Notes: generated by a model not told the origin, from the letters alone. Shown: positions 25,306 to 34,492, numbered from the stretch's first letter. The stretch is 64,000 nt of DNA from Chlorohelix sp037138995 (GCF_037138995.1 NZ_JBAXHI010000003.1:62001-126000); one strand, 5' to 3'. Made by a program: numbers and translations.

Positions 25306-27371
25306 ATCGTTCCAGACTTGTACCTACCAATGCCTTTAAAAAAGGCTGGGAAGCGCTTTCACACCGTTCAATTCAATTAGAATGGCTTGCGGTTATTTTA
25401 CTAACCGGGTTGGCTTTTTTGGCGCGTCGCAATAGCCTTGGCAACCAATCACTTTGGTTTGATGAAGCTGACCTAGTGGCGCGAGCTTCCGATAATCTTG
25501 GGAAAATCCTCGAAAATTTCTTCAAAGCGGGTGAAAATGGTCCGCTCTATACTCTATTCATGCATTTCTGGATTCAAATTTTCGGGAATAGTGAGTTGGC
25601 AGTGCGTACTCCTTCACTGCTGGCGGGTACAGTCGCAGTTCCATTGCTTTATCTGGCGGCGCGTAAACTGGGTGGGGCAAAGGTGGCGCTTCTTGCGGCT
25701 TTGCTGCTTACGCTTTCGCCCTATAACGTATGGTATTCACAAGATGCTAAGATGTATCCGCTGGCGCTTTGCCTGACTCTTGCTTCAGCTTGGCTCTTTC
25801 TGAAAGCTTTGGAAGACCCCCGCTGGCGTTGGTGGCTTGCCTATATCATTATTACTACACTTGGTTTTTATATCCACGTGATGGCAGCTATGCTTGTGGG
25901 AGTAGAAATCGCCTATTATTTCGGCTTGCGCTGGTACAAGAAACCGCATAGCAGTTATAGCGGGAAGCGTACCCTGCTTTCGTTTGGCTTGCTGACTCTG
26001 CCCTATTTGCCGCTTGCGCTCTGGCAACTTATCGCGCTTTGGGATGGGACGGTGGGCGCAACTTGGTTCGTTCCGGTTAGTCTGCCCGAAATGCTTAATA
26101 GCCTTTTACGGCGGTTTGCTTTGAATCGCAGCGTAGAGCCGTGGGAAACAATCGGTGCGCTCGCATTTCTGGTTTTGGCAATTCTCGGTTTGGTTAAAGT
26201 ATGGCGTAAGCCTTCAAGAACAGAAAATACTGCTTTCTTTTCTCCTGCAATTTTTCTAACTCTTTATCTGTTATTGCCGATATTGTCGTTTTACCTTCTC
26301 ACTACCCGCATTCCGCTTTTTGCAGAGCGTTACTTGCTGATTGCTTCTCCTGCCTATTACATTTTGGCTGCTATGGGGCTAGTATGGTTGGCAACCCGCC
26401 GCATGACTCTCATATTGGCATTATTGGGACTGGCTTTCGTGCTGGTAATGGCGTTGGTGGCGCTGGTAAGCGTTAATTATTCCAAAGAAGCGCAAAAAGA
26501 GGATTGGCGCGAGGCGATGAAACAGCTAACCGCCCAATTGCGCCCTGGCGACATTGTATTTGTAGTGCCGGGCTATCTGGAAACGGCAGTTCGTTATTAC
26601 CTAAAGCCCGGTCCCGATGTGGCTATTCAAACTATTCCCGAATCTATTCTCGCGCCTAAAGCTGTCGGTGATGCGGATGACATCGCGCTAAACGATTATA
26701 TCCATCGTTCTATTCGCTCATACGAGCGTGCTTGGTTGGTAATCTCTCCTGAACGCTACCGGCGGGAAGACCCACAGGAATTTTTGCGTAAAGTCTGGTT
26801 TGATAATAACACCTATACAATTGGAGACCCGCTGGAATTTGTAGGGGTACAAATCCTTAAATACAGTTTTGCTCAGATACCGGGTACAAACGTGGATTTT
26901 TACCCACGTTCCAGCCAGACCGATTACAAATTTGGTGATGCAATTTTGCTGGAAGGCTATGATTATTTGCCCAATGGGGCGGGTAGGGTTTTACCGGCAG
27001 GTACGGTACAACAGGGCGATAATTTACATCTTACGCTCTATTTCCGAAAACTGCTGCCAGATAATACCGATTATGAGATTTCGGTACGGCTTGTAACTGC
27101 TAACGGAGAAGATACCGCTACTAATTATATTACTCGTGCTTTGAGCGGCTATTTTCCCACCAATAAATGGCAGCCCTATCGAGGAGTGCGTGACTACCGC
27201 GAGATTTATATCAAAGTTCCGGCAGGGGAATACCGACTCGAAGTTTCACTTAATCCGGTAGAGAAGCCGGAACAAAAAGTTTTGGTATCGGGCAAGGAAG
27301 GGCAAAATCTTGTGAAAGAAGCTGCTAAGGTGGTATTGTCGTTGCCAGTTAAGGTAACGCCACGCCAGTAA
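25299..27371 (+). CDS. GT39/ArnT-like integral membrane glycosyltransferase
   Basis: 690 residues, GT-C fold. Ten or more hydrophobic segments occupy residues 30-400. The first extracytoplasmic loop has SLWFDEADLVARAS, where an Asp-Glu near the first helix is the catalytic site of PMT/ArnT enzymes, then NGPLYTLFMHFW and RTPSLLAGTVAVPLLY. The C-terminal 250 residues are an extracytoplasmic soluble domain. Such enzymes take sugars from polyprenyl-phosphate donors and act outside the membrane. Start TTG 25299 has GGAGG at 25284-25288 and overlaps the preceding stop. It completes a prfA-prmC-GT2-GT2/GT4-GT39 gene string. Confidence 0.82.
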   Translation: MLNRSRLVPTNAFKKGWEALSHRSIQLEWLAVILLTGLAFLARRNSLGNQSLWFDEADLVARASDNLGKILENFFKAGENGPLYTLFMHFWIQIFGNSELAVRTPSLLAGTVAVPLLYLAARKLGGAKVALLAALLLTLSPYNVWYSQDAKMYPLALCLTLASAWLFLKALEDPRWRWWLAYIIITTLGFYIHVMAAMLVGVEIAYYFGLRWYKKPHSSYSGKRTLLSFGLLTLPYLPLALWQLIALWDGTVGATWFVPVSLPEMLNSLLRRFALNRSVEPWETIGALAFLVLAILGLVKVWRKPSRTENTAFFSPAIFLTLYLLLPILSFYLLTTRIPLFAERYLLIASPAYYILAAMGLVWLATRRMTLILALLGLAFVLVMALVALVSVNYSKEAQKEDWREAMKQLTAQLRPGDIVFVVPGYLETAVRYYLKPGPDVAIQTIPESILAPKAVGDADDIALNDYIHRSIRSYERAWLVISPERYRREDPQEFLRKVWFDNNTYTIGDPLEFVGVQILKYSFAQIPGTNVDFYPRSSQTDYKFGDAILLEGYDYLPNGAGRVLPAGTVQQGDNLHLTLYFRKLLPDNTDYEISVRLVTANGEDTATNYITRALSGYFPTNKWQPYRGVRDYREIYIKVPAGEYRLEVSLNPVEKPEQKVLVSGKEGQNLVKEAAKVVLSLPVKVTPRQ

Positions 27372-27427
27372 AAGGCTATAAAAATTTAGAGTGAGCAATT
27401 TAGGTTGTTAAGGATTCCACTATCCGC

Positions 27428-27433
27428 TATAAT
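27428..27433 (+). promoter_or_regulatory. Possible -10 box before the LPG-synthase-like gene
   Basis: TATAAT inside CCGCTATAATG in the 209-base gap between 27371 and 27581. A second candidate TACAAT lies at 27550-27555. Neither has a good -35. Confidence 0.35.
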
Positions 27434-27580
27434 GCGCGAAGGGGAAAACTGCTTACTCCGGAAATTTACCTCATTCCAGTTACCCGGCGCAACCAAAACT
27501 CCCTTTGTGGTGTTTTTATAGTTATGGCGGTCTTAAAAAATCACTGCGGTACAATCGCAAAAAGGATGTAGAGTTTCAGG

Positions 27581-28660
27581 ATGGGTTTGTTTCAAAAAGA
27601 TAAGCTAAAATTCTGGTTTGGTTTGCTGGTTGGCGCAATATTCTTGTATCTCACTTTTCGGGGACAGGAATTAGATAAAATAGGGGATGCACTGGGGAAA
27701 GCTAATTATTGGTGGCTTATACCCGCTCTTTTAGTGTATTTCCTTGGAGTGTTTGTACGCGCAATCCGGTGGCATTTCTTGTTAAAGCCGCTTCAAACTA
27801 TCCCGATCAGTCGCCTATATCCGGTGGTAGTGGTTGGCTATATGGCTAACAATGTCTTACCGGTGCGGATGGGCGAAGTGGTACGCGCCTATATACTGGA
27901 TCGCCGTGAGCATCTGAGTAAAACGCGCTCGCTTGCAACAATCGTGGTAGAACGCATCATGGATGGAATCACCATGTTGCTGTTTATCGCGATTGCTTCG
28001 TTCTCGGTGAGTTTGACCGGAGATATTGCCGGTGTCGAACGGGTAGCGGGAGTGGTGTTTCTGGTCGGTATCGTGGTGTTTCTGTTTCTGGCGAGTAACC
28101 GCCGCTTGCTTTTGGCGGTGGAGCGATTCGCTTTGAAATTGCTGCCCGGCAAAATCCGTCCTAAACTTGAAGGTCTAGCCGACCGCTTTATTGACGGGTT
28201 GCAGGTTTTGCGGCAATGGCGCGATTTGCTGGCGGTTTTTGCTTTGTCGGTGCTGGCTTGGGCTTGCGAAGGCGCGATGTACTGGTTTGTGGCGTTGACT
28301 TTCTCAGAATTGAGTCTCAGCTTCACTGCCATAATACTAACTCTGGCGGTGGCGAACCTGTTTACGCTGGTTCCTTCTACACCCGGCTATTTCGGACCTT
28401 TTGACTTTGCCGCGAAGCAGGTTTTGGTCGGAATATTCCTGATACCTGCCAATTTGGCAGCCAGCTACGTAATTTTATTGCACGCGGCGCTCTATTTCCC
28501 TGTAACTCTACTAGGTCTATACTATTGGCTGAAAGAGCATCTTTCCTTGAAAGAAGCCGAAAACGAACGCAAACTGATTGAAAATGAGAAAAAACATTTC
28601 TCTCATCAAGACCTTTTACAGCCTGAAACCATAGAAGTAACGCCCACCCGCAATAAATAA
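27581..28660 (+). CDS. Lysylphosphatidylglycerol synthase TM region-like membrane protein (UPF0104)
   Basis: 359 residues, about eight membrane helices. It matches PF03706: LPVRMGEVVRAYILDRREH, shown here by its core VRMGEVVRAY, then TIVVERIMDGITML and TLVPSTPGYFGPFDFA. The soluble aminoacyl-transferase half of MprF is absent, so this resembles the flippase-like half alone. Homologues near glycosyltransferases are thought to move lipid-linked molecules across the membrane. Lys/Glu-rich tail of 30 residues at the cytoplasmic C-terminus. Followed by a strong terminator at 28723-28754. Confidence 0.85.
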   Translation: MGLFQKDKLKFWFGLLVGAIFLYLTFRGQELDKIGDALGKANYWWLIPALLVYFLGVFVRAIRWHFLLKPLQTIPISRLYPVVVVGYMANNVLPVRMGEVVRAYILDRREHLSKTRSLATIVVERIMDGITMLLFIAIASFSVSLTGDIAGVERVAGVVFLVGIVVFLFLASNRRLLLAVERFALKLLPGKIRPKLEGLADRFIDGLQVLRQWRDLLAVFALSVLAWACEGAMYWFVALTFSELSLSFTAIILTLAVANLFTLVPSTPGYFGPFDFAAKQVLVGIFLIPANLAASYVILLHAALYFPVTLLGLYYWLKEHLSLKEAENERKLIENEKKHFSHQDLLQPETIEVTPTRNK

Positions 28661-28722
28661 AAGATATTGCTGTGTACTGTTTTGCTGGAATATAGTGTCC
28701 GGCTATAACATCAAGTGAACTC

Positions 28723-28754
28723 CAGACCTTTCGCGCCATAACGTGAAGGGTCTG
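28723..28754 (+). terminator. Terminator hairpin after the LPG-synthase-like gene
   Basis: CAGACCTTTCGCG (28723-28735) pairs with CGTGAAGGGTCTG (28742-28754) over 13 bp with two G-T wobbles. The tail is CTTTGTTAAT. A -10-like TATAAC (28704-28709) with TTGCTG 16 bases before it stands just upstream, so the hairpin would also lie in the leader of the next gene and could attenuate it. Confidence 0.7.
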
Positions 28755-28783
28755 CTTTGTTAATAGCCTGAAAAGAACCGCTT

Positions 28784-30265
28784 ATGACAATTTTACTGGA
28801 AGCTTACTATCAAAAAAAGATTGCACAGGTTGTACCGGAATACGCACGTCTCGAATTACGTCTGCATAACTCCGGGACTGCTTCAGCAGAAAACCTGTCT
28901 GTGTTACTTGCAAGGCGCGTTTTGCGAGACAATATCAGGCTTGCGCCGGGCGCGACTTTTGCTTTCGAGTGGAGCGTGGAAGATTATGTCGGAGAACTGG
29001 AATTTAGCGTTTCCCCCTCCGAACCGGAAACGCGCCTCAAAATAACCGTTCAACCGGAAAAACTTAGCTCTAACGAATTACTTTACATAAAAACTGAACG
29101 CTTGCCCCAACTGCTTGCCCGTTTGGATGCTCCCAATGGTTTCAGCTTGGAATATACCGGGCAAAATATCCCCCCGTTTGATTTTTTCAGCGCCGATTAC
29201 ACTGCTGAAAAATTGCGCTATTTCAGCGAACGGTTGCAAGAACTTAGCTCGCTATTGTTGGAAAAACTGGATTATATAACTCCAGAACGGCACGATTTAG
29301 GTTATGGCATGATTAAAGGAGCGGTGCGTTGGGGAACGACCTTGCAACACTGGCTCAATCGTCCCGAATCGGCGGGTTTGCGCCACGAGTGGTCGAATGC
29401 CCACAAATCTTTTGGCACTTTACCTAACATGCTGTTGGTTTATTTCCATTTTGAGCTTGCATCACAAACCCAAAACCTTGCAAGGTTGGTGGAATTGGGT
29501 TCGTATTCTTCCACCGGGCTAAAAAGGGTGTTACCTGCTTTGGTAGAAAGCGCTGCCCAACACCGCCTATTTCCCGATAATCCTTATCTTGTAATGCTAC
29601 CTAGTTATTTGTCCGGTTTTGACCCTGTCGCAAATGAGGTTGCTCCCTTGCTGGCGGAGATGTGTCGCAATGCTAGAAATCCGGCTTATGGGGCTATGCT
29701 AGAATTGTGGCAACGCTATTGTTCAGCTTACGTGCGGCTCCCGAAAGATGAGTCGGAATTGGCACGTTGCGGTTTACAACCGACTAGCAAGATTTATGAA
29801 TTGTGGTGTGCTTGCGAGGTGGCGTTGGCATTGAGGTTGGAATACCGGGAAGATGGCAATAAAGGAGGGTATCATTTTGCCAATGCCGAATATCGCCTAT
29901 TGTACAATCGGGGCATTCAAGGCGGCTGGTATTCGGCAAAAAGAAGTGGCACGGCGCGTCCTGACTTGCAAATTGAAGTTATTAAGACAGGTAAGCGTAT
30001 ATTATTGGATATGAAATATTCCTTACAAGAAACCCGCAAAGGTGAAACGTTTGCCAACCCTGAAGACGTATATAAAATGCTGGCGTATCTGAATGATTTT
30101 GCGGTGGCGGTAGGGGGTATAATATATCCGGGTAAAGGGGAAGCTAGATTAATAAATGATGGTCATATCCAGCAATTTCTGGAATTACCCCTGCGCCCTC
30201 CTGTAAATAGTGACCAACTTAGCTTTGCAGAAAGATTGCGAGGCTCACTTCTACAAATACTGTAG
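28784..30265 (+). CDS. DUF2357-like protein with a PD-(D/E)XK nuclease domain
   Basis: 493 residues. The N-terminal 90 residues look like a beta-sandwich (RLHNSGTASAENLSVLL...WSVEDYVGELEF). A helical central region follows. The C-terminus has the restriction-endonuclease-like core: P393-D394 in TARPDLQIEV and D409-M-K411 in LLDMKYS, i.e. PD-x14-D-x-K, with a likely upstream Glu in NAEYRLLYN. This fits the DUF2357/PDDEXK_7 group, whose members often sit beside McrB-like AAA+ GTPases in restriction systems. None is found here. The only close partner is the zinc-ribbon membrane protein starting 23 bases downstream. A defence or DNA-repair role is inference. Confidence 0.72.
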   Translation: MTILLEAYYQKKIAQVVPEYARLELRLHNSGTASAENLSVLLARRVLRDNIRLAPGATFAFEWSVEDYVGELEFSVSPSEPETRLKITVQPEKLSSNELLYIKTERLPQLLARLDAPNGFSLEYTGQNIPPFDFFSADYTAEKLRYFSERLQELSSLLLEKLDYITPERHDLGYGMIKGAVRWGTTLQHWLNRPESAGLRHEWSNAHKSFGTLPNMLLVYFHFELASQTQNLARLVELGSYSSTGLKRVLPALVESAAQHRLFPDNPYLVMLPSYLSGFDPVANEVAPLLAEMCRNARNPAYGAMLELWQRYCSAYVRLPKDESELARCGLQPTSKIYELWCACEVALALRLEYREDGNKGGYHFANAEYRLLYNRGIQGGWYSAKRSGTARPDLQIEVIKTGKRILLDMKYSLQETRKGETFANPEDVYKMLAYLNDFAVAVGGIIYPGKGEARLINDGHIQQFLELPLRPPVNSDQLSFAERLRGSLLQIL

Positions 30266-30288
30266 CTTGTGCGATTTTGTGGGAGTAT

Positions 30289-31173
30289 ATGACACAGCTT
30301 ATCCGTGAAAATGATAAGACTAGCCCGGTATGCGCCTCCTGTGGTACTGTGCTTGAACCTGAGCAATATATTGAGGAATTTCAGATAGCGCGTTGTAACT
30401 CTTGCAAGAGTCTTTTGCGGTTGGTAAGAAGAAATGCTGCTAATAATTCCGCTTTATACCCTCCCGGAGAAAGTAAACCTTACGATTCTGAATGGGTTAA
30501 AGGAGCAAACGGCACTCGAATTTTTACGGAATTGCTCGAACCATTATCCTATCCGAACCTTTATTGCCCATATTGTGAGACCATTAATCGGGTTTATGGC
30601 GTTGAGTCGCCGGATTGTCGAAGTTGCGGCAAAGCCTTGACTGAGACTTGCCTGAATTGTCAGCGTTCTTTGTACATTCTGGAATATTTTTGCACAGCTT
30701 GTCATACTGACCAGCGTATCGCTATGAAAGAAATAGTTGCTAATTATAAGGCACGCTATTGGTATGGCGTAAAAATGGCAAAGCAAGGGAACTGGCAAGA
30801 AGCGGTGGACGCGCTGGGAATTTTCTTTAACCCTGCTTTACCACATAGCGCGGTTGAGAAAAGCCAAATCGAACAAGCCCGCTCAACTTTTCTGAAGCAT
30901 CTTGCCCCTAGCGAGAAAGAGCGTGAAAAAGGGGTAAAACTTTACTGGCAAGCCAAACAGAATCTTCAGAAAGGCATTTCACCGGACGAGCGCAAGTGGC
31001 GTAGGCACAAACGCTGGACAGGTCCTGCGTTGGTGGGTTTGCTGGTGTTGCTCCCTTTGGCGTTCTTCTTTTTGACTGAGCTATTCGGAATCTCAGTGAT
31101 AATCGTTTCAATATCTTTGCTTGTTGCTATACTGGTAGTTCTGGTAATTGTTACAAATCTAGGGCTGGTATAG
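30289..31173 (+). CDS. Zinc-ribbon membrane protein of unknown function
   Basis: 294 residues from ATG 30289, with GGGAG just upstream. A TTG at 30277 would add four. The N-terminus has three or four Cys pairs typical of zinc ribbons: VCASC...RCNSC, YCPYC...DCRSC, and TCLNC...FCTAC. A helical, TPR-like middle follows (ANYKARYWYGVKMAKQGNW). Two adjacent membrane helices close the protein (about 248-294: ALVGLLVLLPLAFFFL and VIIVSISLLVAILVVLVIV). It probably sits on the inner face of the membrane as a scaffold or sensor. The close spacing suggests it is co-expressed with the nuclease-like gene. No family named. Confidence 0.7.
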   Translation: MTQLIRENDKTSPVCASCGTVLEPEQYIEEFQIARCNSCKSLLRLVRRNAANNSALYPPGESKPYDSEWVKGANGTRIFTELLEPLSYPNLYCPYCETINRVYGVESPDCRSCGKALTETCLNCQRSLYILEYFCTACHTDQRIAMKEIVANYKARYWYGVKMAKQGNWQEAVDALGIFFNPALPHSAVEKSQIEQARSTFLKHLAPSEKEREKGVKLYWQAKQNLQKGISPDERKWRRHKRWTGPALVGLLVLLPLAFFFLTELFGISVIIVSISLLVAILVVLVIVTNLGLV

Positions 31174-31204
31174 ATTTATAATCACACTGGAAAGAATCAA
31201 TTAA

Positions 31205-32209
31205 ATGGGTTCAATAACCGATGTATCCGGTATTAAAGTAGGGCAGACACAGGATTTAGTAGCGCTTACGGGATGTACAATAATTTTATGCCCACAGGGG
31301 GCGGTTGGTGGCGTAGATGTAAGAGGTAGCGCACCCGGCACCCGCGAAACCGATTTACTAGACCCTTCAAATTTGGTACAGGCTGTACATGCTATTGCTT
31401 TGTGTGGGGGTAGCGCTTTTGGATTGGCGGCGGCTACCGGAGTGATGGCATGGTTGAGCGAACATGGCTATGGTTTCAAAACTTTGCATGGGGTTGTACC
31501 GATAGTTCCGGCAGCGGTAATCTATGACAAAGGTCTAGGTTCTGCCGAGCATTACCCAGACGAACAGATGGGTTATATTGCTTGTACACTGGCAGGAAAT
31601 GAAGTTCTGGAAGGGAGTCACGGGGTTGGAACTGGCGCATCAATTGGTAAATTAATGGGTGTACAGCATTCAATGAAAAGCGGGGTTGGCTCTGCTTCTT
31701 CATCGATATGGCTAAAGCAACCGGATGGGGAGAAGCGCGTTTATACTGTAGGTGCGTTAGTGGTTACAAACTCTTTCGGCGATGTTTATAGCCAGAATAA
31801 AATTATTGGCGGTTTGTGTGACCATAAAAATGGGGAATTGCTGGATACAATGCGACAGCTAAGGCTGGAAACCTCTTTTTCGCTGAAACCTGAACCGGGT
31901 GTCAATACCACCTTAGCGGTGATAGCGACAGATGCGCCCTTGAACAAAGCATCCGCCCGCAAACTAGCGCAGATGGCTCAGGATGCCATAAGTCGAGCAA
32001 TAAGACCCGCTCATACTATGTTTGATGGTGATACAGTGTTCGCTCTTTCAACTGCTCCTGAAAGTGAAAAGACGCTTGACCCCTTTGGACTGAGTTGTCT
32101 GGGGGCAATTGCCACCGAGGCGCTAATAGAAGCGATAGAGCGAAGCGTCTTAGAAGCGCACCCGGCAGGGGGATTACCATCTGCCCGTAAGCCTAATCGA
32201 GGAGAATAG
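31205..32209 (+). CDS. P1-family (DmpA-like) peptidase/amidase
   Basis: 334 residues. Family P1 are Ntn-type self-cleaving aminopeptidases and amide hydrolases (DmpA, BapA, NylC). Seen: ITDVSGIKVGQ at the start, CTIILCPQGAVGGVDVRG, the LCGGSAFGLAAATGV stretch and VGTGASIGKL. The likely autocleavage and nucleophile site is N-S in VVTNSFGDVY, where many inactive relatives have N-A. An active enzyme is therefore plausible. It ends one base before the ubiD-like TTG, so the two are co-translated. Its natural substrate is unknown. Confidence 0.87.
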   Translation: MGSITDVSGIKVGQTQDLVALTGCTIILCPQGAVGGVDVRGSAPGTRETDLLDPSNLVQAVHAIALCGGSAFGLAAATGVMAWLSEHGYGFKTLHGVVPIVPAAVIYDKGLGSAEHYPDEQMGYIACTLAGNEVLEGSHGVGTGASIGKLMGVQHSMKSGVGSASSSIWLKQPDGEKRVYTVGALVVTNSFGDVYSQNKIIGGLCDHKNGELLDTMRQLRLETSFSLKPEPGVNTTLAVIATDAPLNKASARKLAQMAQDAISRAIRPAHTMFDGDTVFALSTAPESEKTLDPFGLSCLGAIATEALIEAIERSVLEAHPAGGLPSARKPNRGE

Positions 32210-32210
32210 C

Positions 32211-33635
32211 TTGTACAACGGTTTCCCTGAATATGTATCTCTTTTAGAGAAACGCGGTTTATTGCGCCGGGTAGGTGTGTCGGTTAGCGGTGAACTGGAG
32301 ATTGCAGCTATTGCTCAGAGAACTTGTCGTTTGCCTGATGGTGGTCCTGCGCTTTTATTTGAGAAAATCAATGGAAGCGAATTTCCGATAATGATTAACT
32401 CTTATGGTTCGGCTGAGCGCATCGCTTGGGCATTTAGTGTCGGTAAGTTAGCCCAACTTACAGAGCGTGTTGAGGAGTTATTTAAACCAGGCTTATCGCA
32501 GGGCTTGGGAATACGCCAGTTTCTTTTTGGAGAAAGCTCAGAGCTTAATAAATACACTCCACGGCAAATCAAGTCGGCTGTTTGTCAGGAAGTCAGCGAG
32601 GTTTTTAACCCTTCCTTCCGTCAGTTGCCGTTTTTACGTTGGAATGTTTCTGACTCTGATGTATCGCTTCGGCGTGCTGTTTTGCTTTATGCCGATTCCA
32701 CCACTGGCAAACAAAAAATGGTTTCTACCGGATTGCTGATTTTGGATAATCGGCAAGCCCTACTGGTTGAACCTAAGGGTGACTTAGCGATTACAAAACC
32801 AACCGAAGCGGCAATTATTATCGGTGAAGACCCTTCTCTATTGGCGGTTGCCCATGCAGCATTACCGCTTGAAAACGATGGATTAGCATTGGCAGGGTTT
32901 ATGAGACGCGCCCGCTACGAAATCGTCAAGGGCTTAAAGGTTGGATTAGATATACCATCGGGCGCAGAGTTTGTGCTGGAAGGGGTTCTTGAACCTTATT
33001 CGGTAAATCAGACAAGGACTATTGCACTCTCCAGCGGTTATTATCACCAGCTTAATGGTGGGGCTATTAGCTTTCAACTTTCGGCTATTTCGCACCGCCG
33101 TAACCCATTGTGGGTGGATGTAATAGCGGCACAACCTCCACAAGAAGAAGCCCAACTGATTCGGGTGTCGGAAAGAATGTTATTACCTTTTGTAAAGGCA
33201 GTTGCACCCGAAATTGTGAATATTAACTTGGCGCCGGGTAATGCTCGAAACGGTATAGCGTTGGTTTCAATCCAAAAAAGCTATCCGGGTCAAGCGCAAA
33301 AGGTGATGTATGCACTGTGGGGAATGACTCGCTTGCGAGAATTAAAATACATTATTGTTGTTGATGCAGATTGCAATTTGCACGATTATGCTGCAATTGC
33401 TTGGAGTGTTTGTAATCGCGTTAGTCTTTCTAGAGACCTGCTTGTGGTAAACGGTCCCTTGTCAACAACGGATAGATTCTCGCATTTACCCGGAATGGGT
33501 AGTAAAATTGGTATAGATAGCACACACAAGTTACCGGGGGAAGTTGAACCAAACCAGCTTTTATTTGTTCCTGAGTTACCTTATAATCTGGTTAAATTAA
33601 TTGACGAAAAGTGGGCTAGTTTCGGCATAGACTAG
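32211..33635 (+). CDS. UbiD-family prenylated-FMN decarboxylase
   Basis: 474 residues, COG0043. Seen: an N-terminal FPEYVSLLEKRGLL segment, then the prFMN-binding and catalytic region around PSGAEFVLEGVLEP and the oligomerisation strand VNINLAPGNARNG with SIQKSYPGQAQKVM. UbiD enzymes decarboxylate or carboxylate unsaturated and aromatic acids and need a UbiX-made prenylated FMN. No ubiX is in the window. In this setting it could serve menaquinone synthesis or aromatic acid metabolism, but the neighbours do not decide. Start TTG 32211 has GAGGAG upstream, one base after the P1 peptidase stop. Confidence 0.87.
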   Translation: MYNGFPEYVSLLEKRGLLRRVGVSVSGELEIAAIAQRTCRLPDGGPALLFEKINGSEFPIMINSYGSAERIAWAFSVGKLAQLTERVEELFKPGLSQGLGIRQFLFGESSELNKYTPRQIKSAVCQEVSEVFNPSFRQLPFLRWNVSDSDVSLRRAVLLYADSTTGKQKMVSTGLLILDNRQALLVEPKGDLAITKPTEAAIIIGEDPSLLAVAHAALPLENDGLALAGFMRRARYEIVKGLKVGLDIPSGAEFVLEGVLEPYSVNQTRTIALSSGYYHQLNGGAISFQLSAISHRRNPLWVDVIAAQPPQEEAQLIRVSERMLLPFVKAVAPEIVNINLAPGNARNGIALVSIQKSYPGQAQKVMYALWGMTRLRELKYIIVVDADCNLHDYAAIAWSVCNRVSLSRDLLVVNGPLSTTDRFSHLPGMGSKIGIDSTHKLPGEVEPNQLLFVPELPYNLVKLIDEKWASFGID

Positions 33636-33793
33636 TTAAACACATTATTAATACATCTTAATCGTCATTTCATGTATTTTTGCGTTAAGCAACCCTCTTA
33701 ACTTAATAATGATTTAAATAATTGGTATATTCTATCTTTCGAGAAGTAATTAACTAGTATCTTATGTTGACTATTATAGGGGAAAAGGGTGTT

Positions 33794-34345
33794 ATGCATG
33801 CTATGGCAAATTCTACAAAAATTCAGGAATTATTAGTAGCCGGAGTCAATGAAGCGCGGAACGGCAATAAGCAAGTAGCATTTTCCTATTTCAAGCAAGC
33901 TCTTACATTGGATCAACATAATGAAACAGCTTTGTTGTGGTGTGCTACTTTGACTAATGACCCATTTGAAGCTCGGAATTATCTCTTGGGAGTTTTACAG
34001 AACAACCCGCAACATCAGGTTGCCCGAACTTATTACGAAATGGCGCAAACGCGGTGTGATGAGTTGGATAACTTGTTAAGCGGTTCACGCCTGGTTCGTC
34101 AATGGCGCAATGAGCCAGATCCAAATTCTACAATCCCGCGCCTTGGTCAATATTGTATAGAGAAAACCTGGTTATCTGAAGTCCAACTTAAAGCAGCATT
34201 GCATTATCAAATATATCTTAGGGAGCATGGACACAGGGAGAGATTGGGGGATATTTTGGTTTCTTTTGGTTACATTGATAAAAAGCAACTTAAGCAAGCC
34301 CTTGACCATTTAAATACGGAGTATAATAACCGCTTTATGGATTAA
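33794..34345 (+). CDS. TPR-like protein with a C-terminal MshEN/GspE-N-like segment
   Basis: 183 residues from ATG 33794, preceded by AAAAGGG. ATG 33764 and ATG 33803 are alternatives. Residues 1-80 form two or three TPR-like helix pairs (GVNEARNGNKQVAFSYFKQAL, here by its core QVAFSYFKQAL). The C-terminal half (LGQYCIEKTWLSEVQLKAAL...LGDILVSFGYID) resembles the N-terminal domain of type II secretion/type IV pilus ATPases. In GspE-like proteins that domain binds regulators or cyclic dinucleotides. No ATPase domain or secretion neighbours are present. The role is unknown, and cytoplasmic adaptor is a guess. Confidence 0.62.
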   Translation: MHAMANSTKIQELLVAGVNEARNGNKQVAFSYFKQALTLDQHNETALLWCATLTNDPFEARNYLLGVLQNNPQHQVARTYYEMAQTRCDELDNLLSGSRLVRQWRNEPDPNSTIPRLGQYCIEKTWLSEVQLKAALHYQIYLREHGHRERLGDILVSFGYIDKKQLKQALDHLNTEYNNRFMD

Positions 34346-34373
34346 GAATGGTTTCTAAAAGCTTTTTATATGG

Positions 34374-34399
34374 AAACCCCGGCTAATCTCCGGGGTTTT
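34374..34399. terminator. Terminator after the TPR-like gene
   Basis: AAACCCCGG (34374-34382) pairs with CCGGGGTTT (34390-34398), seven-base loop, T run of four. Confidence 0.8.
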
Positions 34400-34455
34400 A
34401 AAATGCCCTTTGACCCCGTTAGTCTTAAAATCCGGTTGCATGGGTAGGGGAAAGC

Positions 34456-34464
34456 TGCTATAAT
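34456..34464 (+). promoter_or_regulatory. Extended -10 promoter of the CopC-like gene
   Basis: TGCTATAAT (34456-34464) lies 28 bases before the ATG at 34493. Upstream TTGCAT at 34436-34441 with a 17-base spacer could be the -35. Confidence 0.6.
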
Positions 34465-34492
34465 CCGGTGGATAATTTTTCAGGAGAAATTA

